Positions 1-8,733 are shown, numbered from the stretch's first letter. The stretch: DNA of 64,000 nt from Lewinellaceae bacterium (GCA_020636405.1 JACJXW010000005.1:496001-560000); one strand, 5' to 3'. Notes: generated from the letters alone by a model not told the origin. Numbers and translations are program-made.

Positions 1-1002
1 CGGGCAGCCCTGCAGCAGGCCCGGTTGATGGCCCAGGCCAACGAGGCGGAGCGCCTGGCGATCATCAACGACCTTTTGCTGGAAGCGGCATCCGCCTACT
101 GGGAATGGGCCCGGGCGTTCAATGAGCTCGGCGTTCAGCAGGGGGCGCTGGCCCTGGCCCAACAACGCTTGGGCGCTATTGTAGAAAGCTTTATACAGGG
201 CGATAAACCTGCCATAGATACGCTGGAAACCCTCATTCAGGTACAAAACCGCCAGCTTGCCCTAAACGATGCTCAGGTGGGATACCGAAATGCAGGCCTG
301 CAGTTGTCTAACTTTCTATGGTATGAAGGGGAGGTGCCGGTTGAGATCACTGAGCGCCTGCGGCCGCCCCTGCTGGAAGAATTGCCGCCAACCTTGCCGG
401 CCCTCGGGCCAGACGCCATCTGGAACAACGCCCGCTTTTCTCATCCGGAGATCCGCCGCTATGAAGTGAAAATCAGCCAACTGGAAGTAGACCGCAGGCT
501 GGCCGCCGAGCAGCTCAAGCCGGGCCTGGATGTAGAATACAACTTCCTCAGCAATGGCAACGACTTTATCTACGACACCGGTGACGGCTCCGGATTTAAT
601 AACCTGGTAACCCAGAACTATAAATGGGGCCTGCGCTTCGATTTCCCGCTGCTGCTGCGCAAGGAACGGGGCAAACTGGAACTCTCGAAATTGAAGATAC
701 AGGATGCAGAACTGGGCCTGCAGCAAAAGCGTATTGAGATCGCCAACAAGATTGGCGCTTATTTCAACGAACTGCAGAACCTTCTTCGCCAGATCCGCCT
801 TACCGAGGATAATGTGGGTAACTATCAGGCCCTGCTCAATGCCGAGATCCAGAAGTTCAATCTGGGAGAAAGCTCCATTTTTCTCATCAACTCCCGGGAG
901 CAGAAACTGATCGATGCTCAACTAAAGCTGTTGGAACTACGCGGTAAGTTCTTCAAGAACCGGATGGGCCTGGAGTGGGCTGCCGGGCAACTGGGAGGGT
1001 AG
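1..1002 (+). CDS. TolC-family outer-membrane efflux protein, C-terminal part
   Basis: The frame is open from base 1, so the N-terminus lies outside the window; 333 codons are present and end in TAG. The product is rich in long amphipathic helices (alternating Leu/Ala/Gln/Glu), with beta-strand segments around 'LKPGLDVEYNF' and 'YKWGLRFDFPLLLRKERG'. That is the helix-barrel-helix pattern of TolC/OEP efflux channels, where the protein forms the trimeric outer-membrane exit duct of an RND or ABC exporter. The partner pump and adaptor would be expected upstream, outside the window. It converges on the DUF7009 gene. Family call is firm; the exported substrate cannot be told. Confidence 0.85.
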   Translation, partial: RAALQQARLMAQANEAERLAIINDLLLEAASAYWEWARAFNELGVQQGALALAQQRLGAIVESFIQGDKPAIDTLETLIQVQNRQLALNDAQVGYRNAGLQLSNFLWYEGEVPVEITERLRPPLLEELPPTLPALGPDAIWNNARFSHPEIRRYEVKISQLEVDRRLAAEQLKPGLDVEYNFLSNGNDFIYDTGDGSGFNNLVTQNYKWGLRFDFPLLLRKERGKLELSKLKIQDAELGLQQKRIEIANKIGAYFNELQNLLRQIRLTEDNVGNYQALLNAEIQKFNLGESSIFLINSREQKLIDAQLKLLELRGKFFKNRMGLEWAAGQLGG

Positions 1003-1061
1003 GAGGCATGCAACCGGGCAGTTTTGAGAGCCAAGGATAAGTGTCTGTACCTGGATCCCTA

Positions 1062-1199
1062 TAGAGAAATACGTGAAAATGCCTGGAAATGCAGTGGAAA
1101 CGCACGCCCTGTGGAATTCGCCGAGCGACTATTCCACAGGGCACGCCGGGCTTGGGTTCGGACGGCATTTCCCTATTTCTATGCATTTCAGCCCACCTG
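1062..1199. repeat. Intergenic element with inverted word-repeat arms around a 12-bp hairpin
   Basis: The gap between convergent genes holds a perfect 12-bp hairpin, GCCCTGTGGAAT (1106-1117) pairing with ATTCCACAGGGC (1131-1142), loop 13. It is flanked by inverted degenerate repeats: GAAATAC, GAAAATGCC, GAAATGC and GAAACGC on the left (1065-1105), and the complementary GCATTTCC, TATTTC, TATGCATTTC on the right (1174-1199). The hairpin lacks a T-tract but lies where both genes must terminate. Same general plan as other intergenic elements in this window. Confidence 0.6.
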
Positions 1200-1213
1200 C
1201 TTACTTCTATCTT

Positions 1214-1585
1214 TCACCCTTGTTTCCTGGCCAGTTCCTGAAAGGTATCCGCTTTTTCTTCCTGCGGCTGGTGCTTACAGGGGAAATCCTTTTCAATGAG
1301 GATGTTCAGCACTTCCCCTTTGCTGAAGGTATATTGCCCTTCAATACCCACCTCGTCCGTGGTGATCCATTGCCGGGCGGCCGATTGAGGAATATCGATC
1401 CGCACCACATTATCCTGGCTGGAAGCCCGGATCGAATCAATGGGCGCCGTAGCCAGTTCAAAGGCCAGGCTTTGTCCGGGAGCAACGTGGATGGTTTCCC
1501 GTACACTGTGATGTTCGGCTAATCTTTCCACATCCGACTTTCCGAGGCGGAAACGCAGATGGTTGGCAGTACAGCGGATCTTCAT
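1214..1585 (-). CDS. DUF7009 family protein
   Basis: A 123-residue cytosolic protein beginning MKIRCTANHLRFRLGKSDV. The N-terminus has the strongly conserved pattern of the DUF7009 family common in Bacteroidota (MKIR..GN.LR.RL..SEV). No signal peptide or membrane segment. The start at 1585 is chosen because the conserved family N-terminus begins there; an upstream in-frame ATG at 1618 would add 11 residues outside the family pattern. Function unknown. It stands alone between the TolC gene and the divergently transcribed OmpA gene. Confidence 0.75.
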   Translation of the reverse strand: MKIRCTANHLRFRLGKSDVERLAEHHSVRETIHVAPGQSLAFELATAPIDSIRASSQDNVVRIDIPQSAARQWITTDEVGIEGQYTFSKGEVLNILIEKDFPCKHQPQEEKADTFQELARKQG

Positions 1586-1714
1586 GTTGGCAGTGGTTTG
1601 TTCTTCAAAATATAACAAGTTTCTTCGTTAAACGATCAAAGTAATGGCCTGCCTCATGGAAAAAACAGCAATATTAACTACATTTAGGAGATTAAGAACC
1701 AACGCAAAAAATAT

Positions 1715-2665
1715 ATGAGGTTTTTGTCCCTCTTCATTTTTCTGTTATTCTGCGTTTACGCTCTGGTTGCCCGTTGGTATTTTGTTTGTCAGATACGCGG
1801 GCTCTGCGGTGAACAGCAACAGGTGGAAGACATTCGGTTGAAAAGCCTCCAGCTAACAGAAGGCGACTCGGTCATCCTGAAAGGATATGACCAGTTTGCC
1901 TTCGATTCAGCAAGTTATCAGCCCCGGCTGAATAGTAACAATGAAACCTTTCTGGATACCGTGGCTGCTGTTCTCAAGGCCCGGCCGGATCGCAACATGA
2001 CCATTACGGCCTTCTACCGCGATAGCGAGAAAGACATCAAGCCCGGCTTTTTTGAGAACATTGGCCTGGCCCGTGCCGACCAGGTGCGCAAGCTGCTGAT
2101 GAAAAGGGGCGTCGAACAGAACCGCATCTCACTGGATCACGGCCTGAGCGAGGATGCTGAACTTAAAGAACCCCTGCTGTTTGCCCTCTACGACCCCAAC
2201 AATATCCCCAGCGATTTTGAAAAGGTTGTCTTTACTTTCAAGAACATGACCTTCTCCGATGCCAATTTCGAATACAATTCCGATGTATTCAAACCTGGCG
2301 AGCCCTTCAAGTTGTATGCTGATTCCGTTAAGACCTATCTCGGCCTGAACAAGGATGCCTTGCTGCGCATCGTAGGCCATACCGATAGCATAGGATCCGT
2401 AGACTACAACCTGGACCTGGGCATGCGCCGGGCCCAAAGCGCCCGCGATTATTTCCGGGGCCTTGGAGTGGAATCGAAGATCAGCGTGGAGTCTATGGGT
2501 GAAGAACGCCCGGTTGCGCCTAATTCCAATACGGATGGCTCCGATAATCCGGAAGGCCGCCAGAAGAACCGCCGCGTCAATTTCATCCTGTCCACTGTTG
2601 AGGACTGGCAGAAGGCATTGGAAGAAAACAAGAAGATACTGGAGGACGCCAGTGGCCTGAACTAG
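1715..2665 (+). CDS. OmpA-family protein with N-terminal membrane anchor
   Basis: 316 residues. Residues about 2-24 form one hydrophobic segment ending in ARWYFVCQIRGLC, more like an uncleaved anchor than a standard signal peptide. The C-terminal ~100 residues (about 195-295) form an OmpA peptidoglycan-binding domain with the signatures VGHTDSIGSVDYNLDLGMRR and EGRQKNRRVNF. A second related fold appears to precede it (about 60-155, 'LDTVAAVLKARPDRNMTITA...ARADQVRKLLMKRG'), so two OmpA-like modules are likely in tandem. A -7-like box TACATTTA lies at 1679-1686. The next gene starts 54 bp downstream on the same strand and is also membrane anchored, so the two probably act together at the envelope. 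Start at the ATG just before the hydrophobic segment. Confidence 0.85.
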   Translation: MRFLSLFIFLLFCVYALVARWYFVCQIRGLCGEQQQVEDIRLKSLQLTEGDSVILKGYDQFAFDSASYQPRLNSNNETFLDTVAAVLKARPDRNMTITAFYRDSEKDIKPGFFENIGLARADQVRKLLMKRGVEQNRISLDHGLSEDAELKEPLLFALYDPNNIPSDFEKVVFTFKNMTFSDANFEYNSDVFKPGEPFKLYADSVKTYLGLNKDALLRIVGHTDSIGSVDYNLDLGMRRAQSARDYFRGLGVESKISVESMGEERPVAPNSNTDGSDNPEGRQKNRRVNFILSTVEDWQKALEENKKILEDASGLN

Positions 2666-2719
2666 CACTGGCGGCTTTATGATCTGACAAAAGCTATTCA
2701 TTCACTCATCACACCAACC

Positions 2720-4024
2720 ATGGATCTAAGCAAGCTATTCGAGCAGTTCAATACTCAAGACAGTTATGCCATTTTGTTTATTATTCTGATCGCTTTTCTC
2801 TTTGGGCTGTTGCTGGGTTATATCCTCCGCAGCCGGAGAGTGATGCAGCTGAGGCGGGAGCTGAAGGTAAAAGAAAAAGAGCTGGCCGACGCACAGGCCC
2901 AGGCGGAAGCTCTGGAGGAACAATTGGGGCTCAAGGAGGCTGACCTCAAAAAGGCGGGCTTTGCGGTTCAGGAGGCAGAAACCAGAGCAGCGCGCGTGGA
3001 GGAAGAGAAAGGCGCCTTGCACAAAGAGATCTTCAACCTCAACCGGCAGATCGATGAGCTGCAATCCACCCAAAAGTCCAATGAAGCAGCTATTGAAGAG
3101 CTGAATACCACCATCATAGGCCTGCAGTCCAGGAATAAGCAATTATCCGAAACGCTGGAAACAGAAGATGCAGGCGTAGAAGGCCTGGCCCAGATGCAAA
3201 GCGTCTACAACGCCACCCGCCAGCGTCTGGAAGCCGTGGAAGAGCGGCTGGAGCGGCTGGCGGGTGAGAATATGCACCTGCGCGAATCCTTGGAAAGCCT
3301 GAAAAGCAGTGGCCTGATGGCTGCTGGCGGGGCGCCGGTAGCGGTGGCCTCCGGAGAAGAAACGGAACGGCAGGAACCCAGGAGTATCCATCCCGAACCA
3401 GGCCTGCCCGATGCCGGGGTCATAGACGAGGAACCGGAAGTGGCCGTCGGCCAGGAAAAACCCTTCCTCCAGGATAAGATCGGAGCTGCTGCTGAAGTAG
3501 GGGAGAAAGACGACCTGACCCGGATCGCGGGTGTGGGCCCCTTCCTGGAGAAAAAACTCAATGAGATCGGCGTATTCACTTACGAGGAAATTGCCAGCTG
3601 GGATTCTTCCCGGGTCCGTGAGGTGACCGAAGCCATCCAGTATTTCGAAGGCCGCATCGAACGCGACAACTGGGTGGAACAAGCCGCCCGCCTGGCTTTC
3701 ATGAAGCAGGAAAATCCCGAAGCTTTTCAGGGCAGGCCCAGTGCGCTGTCCAACGACCCGGAAGACCTGAAGATCATTGAAGGTATTGGCCCCAAGATCG
3801 AAGAGCTACTCAAAACAGCAGGGATCGGCAATTGGGCGGCCCTGGCCGAAGCCGAGGTAGGCCTGCTGCGCGATATCCTCGAAGCTGCCGGCTCCGCATA
3901 TCAGATCCACGATCCCTCTACCTGGCCTACCCAGGCCCGTCTGGCAGTCAACGGCGAGTGGGGCGTACTGAAAGAATACCAGGCGGAATTGCACGGAGGG
4001 CGGGAGACGGATAGGGAGGAATAG
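2720..4024 (+). CDS. Membrane-anchored coiled-coil protein with two helix-hairpin-helix domains
   Basis: 434 residues. A transmembrane helix (about 16-36) is followed by a charged coiled coil (about 40-205; heptad-like KEKELADAQAQAEALEEQL) and an acidic linker. Two helix-hairpin-helix modules of the 'predicted 5' nuclease, flap endonuclease-1-like' type (COG3743) follow: about 262-325 (DLTRIAGVGPFLEKKLNEIG) and about 345-410 (DLKIIEGIGPKIEELLKTAG). Such domains elsewhere bind DNA or serve as ribosomal-protein-like modules; no catalytic nuclease residues are evident. Probably co-transcribed with the OmpA gene 54 bp upstream. A cell-envelope to nucleoid tether is conceivable but is only an inference. 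Confidence 0.75.
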   Translation: MDLSKLFEQFNTQDSYAILFIILIAFLFGLLLGYILRSRRVMQLRRELKVKEKELADAQAQAEALEEQLGLKEADLKKAGFAVQEAETRAARVEEEKGALHKEIFNLNRQIDELQSTQKSNEAAIEELNTTIIGLQSRNKQLSETLETEDAGVEGLAQMQSVYNATRQRLEAVEERLERLAGENMHLRESLESLKSSGLMAAGGAPVAVASGEETERQEPRSIHPEPGLPDAGVIDEEPEVAVGQEKPFLQDKIGAAAEVGEKDDLTRIAGVGPFLEKKLNEIGVFTYEEIASWDSSRVREVTEAIQYFEGRIERDNWVEQAARLAFMKQENPEAFQGRPSALSNDPEDLKIIEGIGPKIEELLKTAGIGNWAALAEAEVGLLRDILEAAGSAYQIHDPSTWPTQARLAVNGEWGVLKEYQAELHGGRETDREE

Positions 4025-4031
4025 TTGATGG

Positions 4032-4062
4032 GGTTGATTAAGGGAAGGCGACCCAATCAACC
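4032..4062. terminator. Hairpin of AATCAACC words at a convergent junction
   Basis: GGTTGATT (4032-4039) pairs with AATCAACC (4055-4062), followed inward by GGG (4042-4044) and CCC (4052-4054) with a 7-base loop. Extra copies of the word flank the stem (GTTGATG at 4024, ATCAACC again at 4069-4074). It sits between the + strand HhH gene and the - strand monooxygenase and runs a few bases into the latter's 3' end. Likely a bidirectional terminator; closely similar to the hairpin at 8792-8820. Confidence 0.6.
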
Positions 4063-4064
4063 AT

Positions 4065-5384
4065 TCAATCAACCAATACCCCCCACTCCGGGGCCCCTTT
4101 TGGTATCTGCTTCTGTATCTTATTGAAGAATGGATGAAAATGGACCTCCAGGCTATGCCGCTTGGTATGGAGAAAATCCTTTTCGATCTCCCTGCACTCC
4201 GCCTCAGCCAGTTCCCGCAGATTTTTGGGTATAGGCCAGCGCCCCGCTATGTGGTTGGCAGCCAGCTTGGCCTGCAGGTCCGACAGGGGCCAGATGCAGC
4301 CCTGCGGCTGGGTGAGCCCGATGAAGAACAGGGTGGGGTGGCCGGGGTGGATCATTCGCAGGTAGAGCGGAATGCGCTCTTCCTCCTCAAAATTGATAAA
4401 ATTTTCTTCAAAGAACGGGAAGGCGATCTTGTAGCCGGTGGCGGTGATCACCACATCGTATTCTTCAACCTTGCCATCCGTAAAATGCACCTTTTTCCCC
4501 TCAAACCGGCTGACCCCGCGCCGAGGATGTACTTTGCCGTGGCGAATGCGGTAGAGGAGTTCCGAATTAAGCGTAGGATGGCATTGGGTGATGGGGTAAT
4601 CCGGATTTTCAAGGCCGTAGTCGCGGTAGTCGCCCACCTGTAAGCGCAGGCTCAGTTTCTGGAGGGGCTGGCGAAGGAAGTGGGGCAGGCGGGTCAGCAA
4701 CTTATTATAAGTGTCGGTGGGCCTTCCCATCATGAACTTGGGAATGATATAGTAAGCCCGCCGCATACTGATGCCTACGTGGCGGGCAACCCGGCTGATC
4801 TCCACTGCACAGTCGCATCCGGAATTGCCGGCGCCGATGACGAGTACGCGCTTGCCCGCAAAGGGTTCATTGGTCTTATAGCTGTGAGAGTGCAGCAGTT
4901 CGCCGGTAAATTTTCCGGGGATCTCCGGCCAGCGGGGAACAGAGTGGTGGCCGTTGGCGGTGAAGAGGTAATCGAACTGATGTTGTTCGCCGTTTTCCAG
5001 AGTGACAACCCACTTTTTGTCTGCCGTCTCTTCCACTTTACTTATTGCCGTATTAAAGCGGATGTGCTTTTCCAGCCCGAAATGGCGGGCATAGTTCTGA
5101 AAATAGGCCAGTACCTGGGCGTGCGACGGATAGTCCGGATAGTGATCCGGCATAGGAAAGTCGAGGAATTCCGACATCGTGCGGGAGGAAATGATGTGGG
5201 TCGTCTCGCATACGCTGGAATGGGATTCACCGGCGGTGAAGATCCAGTTGCCGCCCACCTGATCGTTCTTCTCAAAACAAACGACGTTCTCCACGCCTGC
5301 CTGTATCAGGTTCTTGATCGCTGCCAGGCCGGAACAGCCGGCACCGATGACACATACACTGGGGGAAGTAGAATTTGCTGCCAT
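4065..5384 (-). CDS. Flavin-containing monooxygenase (FMO family)
   Basis: 439 residues, normal length for class B FMOs. An FAD-binding Rossmann motif VIGAGCSGLAAI is at the N-terminus. The FMO fingerprint FxGxxxHxxxY is present as FTGELLHSHSYK, and the NADPH-binding motif as VIGAGNSGCDCAVEI. A C-terminal VITATGYKIAFPF matches the conserved ATGY element. Such enzymes use NADPH, FAD and O2 to oxygenate soft nucleophiles (N or S) or carry out Baeyer-Villiger reactions; the substrate cannot be predicted here. Stands alone; its 269-bp upstream gap holds a heptad repeat element. Start ATG at 5384 is immediately ahead of the Rossmann fold. Confidence 0.9.
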   Translation of the reverse strand: MAANSTSPSVCVIGAGCSGLAAIKNLIQAGVENVVCFEKNDQVGGNWIFTAGESHSSVCETTHIISSRTMSEFLDFPMPDHYPDYPSHAQVLAYFQNYARHFGLEKHIRFNTAISKVEETADKKWVVTLENGEQHQFDYLFTANGHHSVPRWPEIPGKFTGELLHSHSYKTNEPFAGKRVLVIGAGNSGCDCAVEISRVARHVGISMRRAYYIIPKFMMGRPTDTYNKLLTRLPHFLRQPLQKLSLRLQVGDYRDYGLENPDYPITQCHPTLNSELLYRIRHGKVHPRRGVSRFEGKKVHFTDGKVEEYDVVITATGYKIAFPFFEENFINFEEEERIPLYLRMIHPGHPTLFFIGLTQPQGCIWPLSDLQAKLAANHIAGRWPIPKNLRELAEAECREIEKDFLHTKRHSLEVHFHPFFNKIQKQIPKGAPEWGVLVD

Positions 5385-5470
5385 TTATTAGTTGCTTGGT
5401 TTCAATAAAAGGAATGAAGGAGCGACAGTATGATGGTGGATTGTTGGGTTAATGCATAGCAACCAACCGT

Positions 5471-5533
5471 TAGCGGATTACGAATGAACATGGGAGTGTC
5501 CGGAATTCGGTTTTCGCTATTCGTTGTTTGCAA
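5471..5533. repeat. Heptad word repeat with inverted left arm
   Basis: Four consecutive 7-mers TTCGGTT, TTCGCTA, TTCGTTG, TTTGCAA occupy 5506-5533. About 20 bp to the left are TAGCGGA and TTACGAA (5471-5484), which are approximate reverse complements of the right-hand words. It lies upstream of the FMO gene. It shares the TTCGxxx word with the three-copy element at 18340, 47102 and 52738 but has a different core. Confidence 0.5.
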
Positions 5534-5653
5534 GTCCATGATAATCAATAGGATTTATTTGGAAGGCACAGAAGATTTGACTATCCCTTCCAATACTCCG
5601 GTACCCCCAGCCAGGATTTTCCGGATTGCCCTGCCTTTACCCATTTACACGTG

Positions 5654-5989
5654 CTACAACTCCAGCCCCTCCAGGTCACCCAGATCCTCCTGCTTGTAAT
5701 ACTGCTTGGTGAATGCCCGCTGTTTTTGCCGCTCCAGAATGAGCTTGGCAAGGGCGATGTTGGCCGATTCTTCGCAGAAGGGGGAAAGGGCAAAGTTGAC
5801 CTTCTTTTCATCAATATCCAGCCGGTACATCAGGCTGAGCAAGAACTCCAGCCGGTATTCGATCATCTCCGCTACGATATTCGACAGCAGCTGTAACAAC
5901 TCCTCTTCCGTCAGGGTTTTTTCCTGAGGCTCCAATTCAAAATCTTTTGCGATCAGCTCAGCTGTGGCGGCCAGGTTGTCTTTACTCAT
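5654..5989 (-). CDS. Conserved hypothetical protein, helical, 111 aa
   Basis: A small acidic, probably all-helical cytosolic protein (MSKDNLAATAELIAKDFELE...), no signal peptide, no Cys motif. The central stretch EMIEYRLEFLLSLMYRLDID resembles small helical proteins found widely in Saprospiria next to housekeeping genes, but I do not recognise a named family. No partner gene is evident; the LRR gene upstream on the same strand ends 158 bp away. Coding is supported by GC3-rich codon use like its neighbours and by the lack of a better reading frame. Confidence 0.65.
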   Translation of the reverse strand: MSKDNLAATAELIAKDFELEPQEKTLTEEELLQLLSNIVAEMIEYRLEFLLSLMYRLDIDEKKVNFALSPFCEESANIALAKLILERQKQRAFTKQYYKQEDLGDLEGLEL

Positions 5990-6147
5990 AAATGCTTTAG
6001 GTTCAGGGGTGCAAAGTAGTTATTGCGGCGGATTTTTCCAAATTGAGAAGGGGCGTGGGCAATATTCAGGACCGGGGCGAGTAGGGGAAAGCGATACTGG
6101 AGTCTCCATTGCGAAAAAGCGAATGCCTGACAAAGAATGCTCTGCTA

Positions 6148-7326
6148 TTATCCTATCAACCCTTCCATTGGGATCGTCACCGGCAATTCGGCGGGAAAAT
6201 TCGCCAGATTGGACAACCAGGGCGCCGGGTTTTCTCCGGGCGCAGGCGGATCCTGTTCTTTATCCCGGTATATGATGAGGCCTTTGCGGCAGAATGCGGG
6301 GTTGTATTCCACGCCACGGTCGCAGTAAATTTCCCGGAGGTTGGGCATCCTCAGGATCCATAAGGGAAGAAACCCAATGGGGACATTGCGGAGGTCTAAA
6401 AAGGCCAGTTGGGGATAAAACTGTATGGCCTCGGGTACGGAACGGATCTCTTTTCCGGAAAGGTTGAGTATCTGCCCCTGGCCGGTATCATAGATCCAGT
6501 TTTTCAGGATGCAGCCGAGGTCCTGGTTGTTGAATTGGCTAAGGGTGAAACCAGGTTCCATCACCAGGCTGACTTTCAGGATTTTTTTGAGCGGATGGCG
6601 CAGGTATTCGAAGATCCTGAGTTTGAAGGAATTGGTCCGCAGGTCTATTTCCTGTAGATCGGGGAGAAGATGCAGCCCTTCGGGTATTTTCTCCAGCCGG
6701 TTATAGGCGAGGTTCAGAAAACGAAGATGGGAGAATGGTTGAAGGGCAAAAACATCGGATAACCTGAGGCTGTTGTGACTGAGATCTATACCATGGAGCT
6801 GGGTGAACGGGCGGATGTCATCCGGAATATTGGTGAGTTGCATGCGGCTGAGGTCAAGGGTCTGGCCGTAGGCTCCCTCATATTTCCGGTTTGCCAGCAT
6901 AGCCGCCCGGTCTGAAGCATCACCCTGTTTGAACAATAAGGAGGCGCAGTGGCCGCTTCGGGAAAAAAGGAAACGGGCAAGGGGCAAGGTTTCCATGGCC
7001 ATTTCATTCCGAAGGATATGAAGAAACTCCTCAGGGTGTGGGGCTGCCTGTTCGGGGTCATAATTGAGGAGCCACAACAGCCGCTCCTCCTGACGAGGCG
7101 GGCAGTGGCGTTCTGCGATGATGATCCGGAGCAGCGTTCTCAGGCATTGCCTCAGGAAAAGCCGCGGTTCTCCGCGGGCAACCATGAAATTTCCACAGAG
7201 GCTCAACAGGAAGTCGTCGGTAACCTTCTGTCCATTGAGCAGCCGGAAGGCCAGCGCGCCGTTGCGCTCGTCTTCTGTGTGCAGAAGGCGCAGGATATTG
7301 CTGGCTGCTTTGGTGGATAAAGGCAT
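6148..7326 (-). CDS. Leucine-rich-repeat protein
   Basis: 392 residues without a signal peptide. Residues about 1-150 are helical and not recognisable. From about residue 160 there are LRRs of the bacterial type (LTNIPDDI, LHGIDLSHNSLRL, LRFLNLAYNRLEKIPEGL, LPDLQEIDLRTNSF), an interruption of about 45 residues, then further repeats (ILNLSGKEIRSVPEAI, LAFLDLRNVPIGFLP, LREIYCDRGVEYN). The interruption, 'FTLSQFNNQDLGCILKNW', recurs in form near the N-terminal domain. LRR arcs bind proteins, so a scaffold or effector-like role is possible, but nothing in the context indicates a partner. Confidence 0.8.
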   Translation of the reverse strand: MPLSTKAASNILRLLHTEDERNGALAFRLLNGQKVTDDFLLSLCGNFMVARGEPRLFLRQCLRTLLRIIIAERHCPPRQEERLLWLLNYDPEQAAPHPEEFLHILRNEMAMETLPLARFLFSRSGHCASLLFKQGDASDRAAMLANRKYEGAYGQTLDLSRMQLTNIPDDIRPFTQLHGIDLSHNSLRLSDVFALQPFSHLRFLNLAYNRLEKIPEGLHLLPDLQEIDLRTNSFKLRIFEYLRHPLKKILKVSLVMEPGFTLSQFNNQDLGCILKNWIYDTGQGQILNLSGKEIRSVPEAIQFYPQLAFLDLRNVPIGFLPLWILRMPNLREIYCDRGVEYNPAFCRKGLIIYRDKEQDPPAPGENPAPWLSNLANFPAELPVTIPMEGLIG

Positions 7327-7744
7327 GGAAATGGTTTAGGGTACCGCAAATTACAGGTTTACGGGCAATATTGTTTAACCAGGATGCTGATTTTCACGGT
7401 TTTAACAAAATAGAGGGCCTCCTGCCAATCCGGCGGCGGACAAAAAATCCGCGGAAGGGTATTTCTTTTTTTAGAATATACCCTTATATTTAATTGTGAT
7501 TAAAGGAGTGGCCGCCCACTTTTCTCTTGGCCCACTGTTCTTCACGGCTCTTTGCCGTTTTTTCTTTTCAACTAGGCTGCGCTGTTGTTAGCCGGTGCAG
7601 CAGAACTTCGAATATTACCCCCCAAAAAACACGGCGTTCTTTTCCTGGCGGTGGCTTTCAAGCCCCTTGTTTTGTGTACCATATATGCCGGTGAGCCGGC
7701 AAAAGCCTAATTAATAATAAGATTGAACCCAAAGATCCCAAGCT
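7327..7744. other. Gene-free 418-bp region with an orphan terminator and an inverted repeat
   Basis: No convincing ORF. An inverted repeat AAGGGTAT (7455-7462) / ATACCCTT (7478-7485) has an inner TTCT/AGAA pair and could form a hairpin upstream of the LRR gene. A second GC-rich hairpin GCCGG/CCGGC lies near 7687-7700, just before the next gene. The left half is AT-rich and probably carries the LRR promoter. Confidence 0.5.
7544..7563 (+). terminator. Orphan intrinsic terminator on the + strand
   Basis: ACGGC (7544-7548), loop TCTTT, GCCGT (7554-7558), then an uninterrupted T-run: a canonical rho-independent terminator on the + strand. No + strand protein gene lies between 4024 and 7745, so it has no obvious gene to end. 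It could close a short untranslated RNA starting somewhere in about 7380-7520. Confidence 0.55.
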
Positions 7745-8242
7745 ATGAATGCAACAATTGCAAAGGTAAACAAGACGATCTGGCCACTCAATTTCGAACA
7801 ACTCCATCGGGACTATCACGACTGGATCTCTATGGTCGATTACTGGAAGTATGAGATCCGGTATATGGAAAAAGCGATGAAGCGTTATCTTGTCTATCCC
7901 CTGTCCGAACAGCAGGCCCTTTATATGAGGGGGGCTTTCAACCAGCTCATGTGCTCTATCCGCCCCGAAATTAGAGAGATCGAAGGCTGGTTGCGTTCCT
8001 TCCACCGGCAACTGGCACGGATCGCCAATCCAAATACCCAGGACTCTTCCCTGAAAAGCGGTTCCGAACACCGGCGCATCTACCGCAAAATGGATGACTT
8101 TCGCCGGCGCCTGGCCTACCTGAAAAAACAATTGTATGGCTTGCTCATCGAGGTGATCCGCGAAGAAAAGGCCGCTCAGGGCCAACACCGGGCGCTGTGG
8201 GCCTATCCTTACCAGCAGGGCCAGCTGCGGCAAAGCGGGTGA
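7745..8242 (+). CDS. Hypothetical helical protein, 165 aa
   Basis: A basic, Tyr/Trp/Arg-rich, probably all-alpha protein with coiled-coil potential (EGWLRSFHRQLARI, RIYRKMDDFRRRLAYLKKQL). No signal peptide or membrane helix. I do not recognise the family. The ATG at 7745 is the first in frame after the AT-rich promoter region. The lipoprotein gene starts 24 bp after its stop and may be co-transcribed. Confidence 0.65.
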   Translation: MNATIAKVNKTIWPLNFEQLHRDYHDWISMVDYWKYEIRYMEKAMKRYLVYPLSEQQALYMRGAFNQLMCSIRPEIREIEGWLRSFHRQLARIANPNTQDSSLKSGSEHRRIYRKMDDFRRRLAYLKKQLYGLLIEVIREEKAAQGQHRALWAYPYQQGQLRQSG

Positions 8243-8265
8243 TGGTCCAGGCAAAATATAGCGTT

Positions 8266-8733
8266 ATGAAATACTTTACCCGGCTCCTGTGGGGCGGCTT
8301 GTTCCTGTTGCTGTTCAGTACCTGTGAAAAAGAGGAGGAGGCATCCATCTCCCGCATTACACAGGGGACTTTTTTTTGCGAATGTTTCGGAGAGTGCCTC
8401 TCCGTGGCCATCGTTACTGAACGCGCTTTCGAGTTTTCCACTTATCAAACCTGTTCCGCTACCTCCCTCAGGCAACGCGATTGCGCCGAACCCCTCGTTG
8501 TCGGAGAATTCCAGCAGCTGTCCAGCCTGGTGGATTGGGATGCTTTCCGCGAAATGGAGGAGGTCATCGGCTGCCCGGACTGTGCCGACGGGGGAGGCCA
8601 ATGGATAGAGATCTCCCGGGGTGGAGAGGTGCACCGGGTAGAATATGAGTTCGGCGATCCCCCGACAGAACTGGCTGAGCTCGTCGAAGAACTCAGCCAG
8701 CGCGTAGTGGGGTTGGTGAATGCGGGGTGTTGA
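8266..8733 (+). CDS. Putative lipoprotein, 155 aa
   Basis: The N-terminus MKYFTRLLWGGLFLLLFSTCEKEEE is a lipoprotein signal with cysteine at about residue 20, followed by acidic residues as usual in Bacteroidota surface lipoproteins. The mature part contains six further cysteines (CECFGECL, CPDC), suggesting disulfides. No family recognised. The start at 8266 is chosen because it gives the signal peptide; an upstream in-frame GTG/ATG would overlap the previous gene and put charged residues ahead of it. Converges on hppD. Confidence 0.7.
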   Translation: MKYFTRLLWGGLFLLLFSTCEKEEEASISRITQGTFFCECFGECLSVAIVTERAFEFSTYQTCSATSLRQRDCAEPLVVGEFQQLSSLVDWDAFREMEEVIGCPDCADGGGQWIEISRGGEVHRVEYEFGDPPTELAELVEELSQRVVGLVNAGC

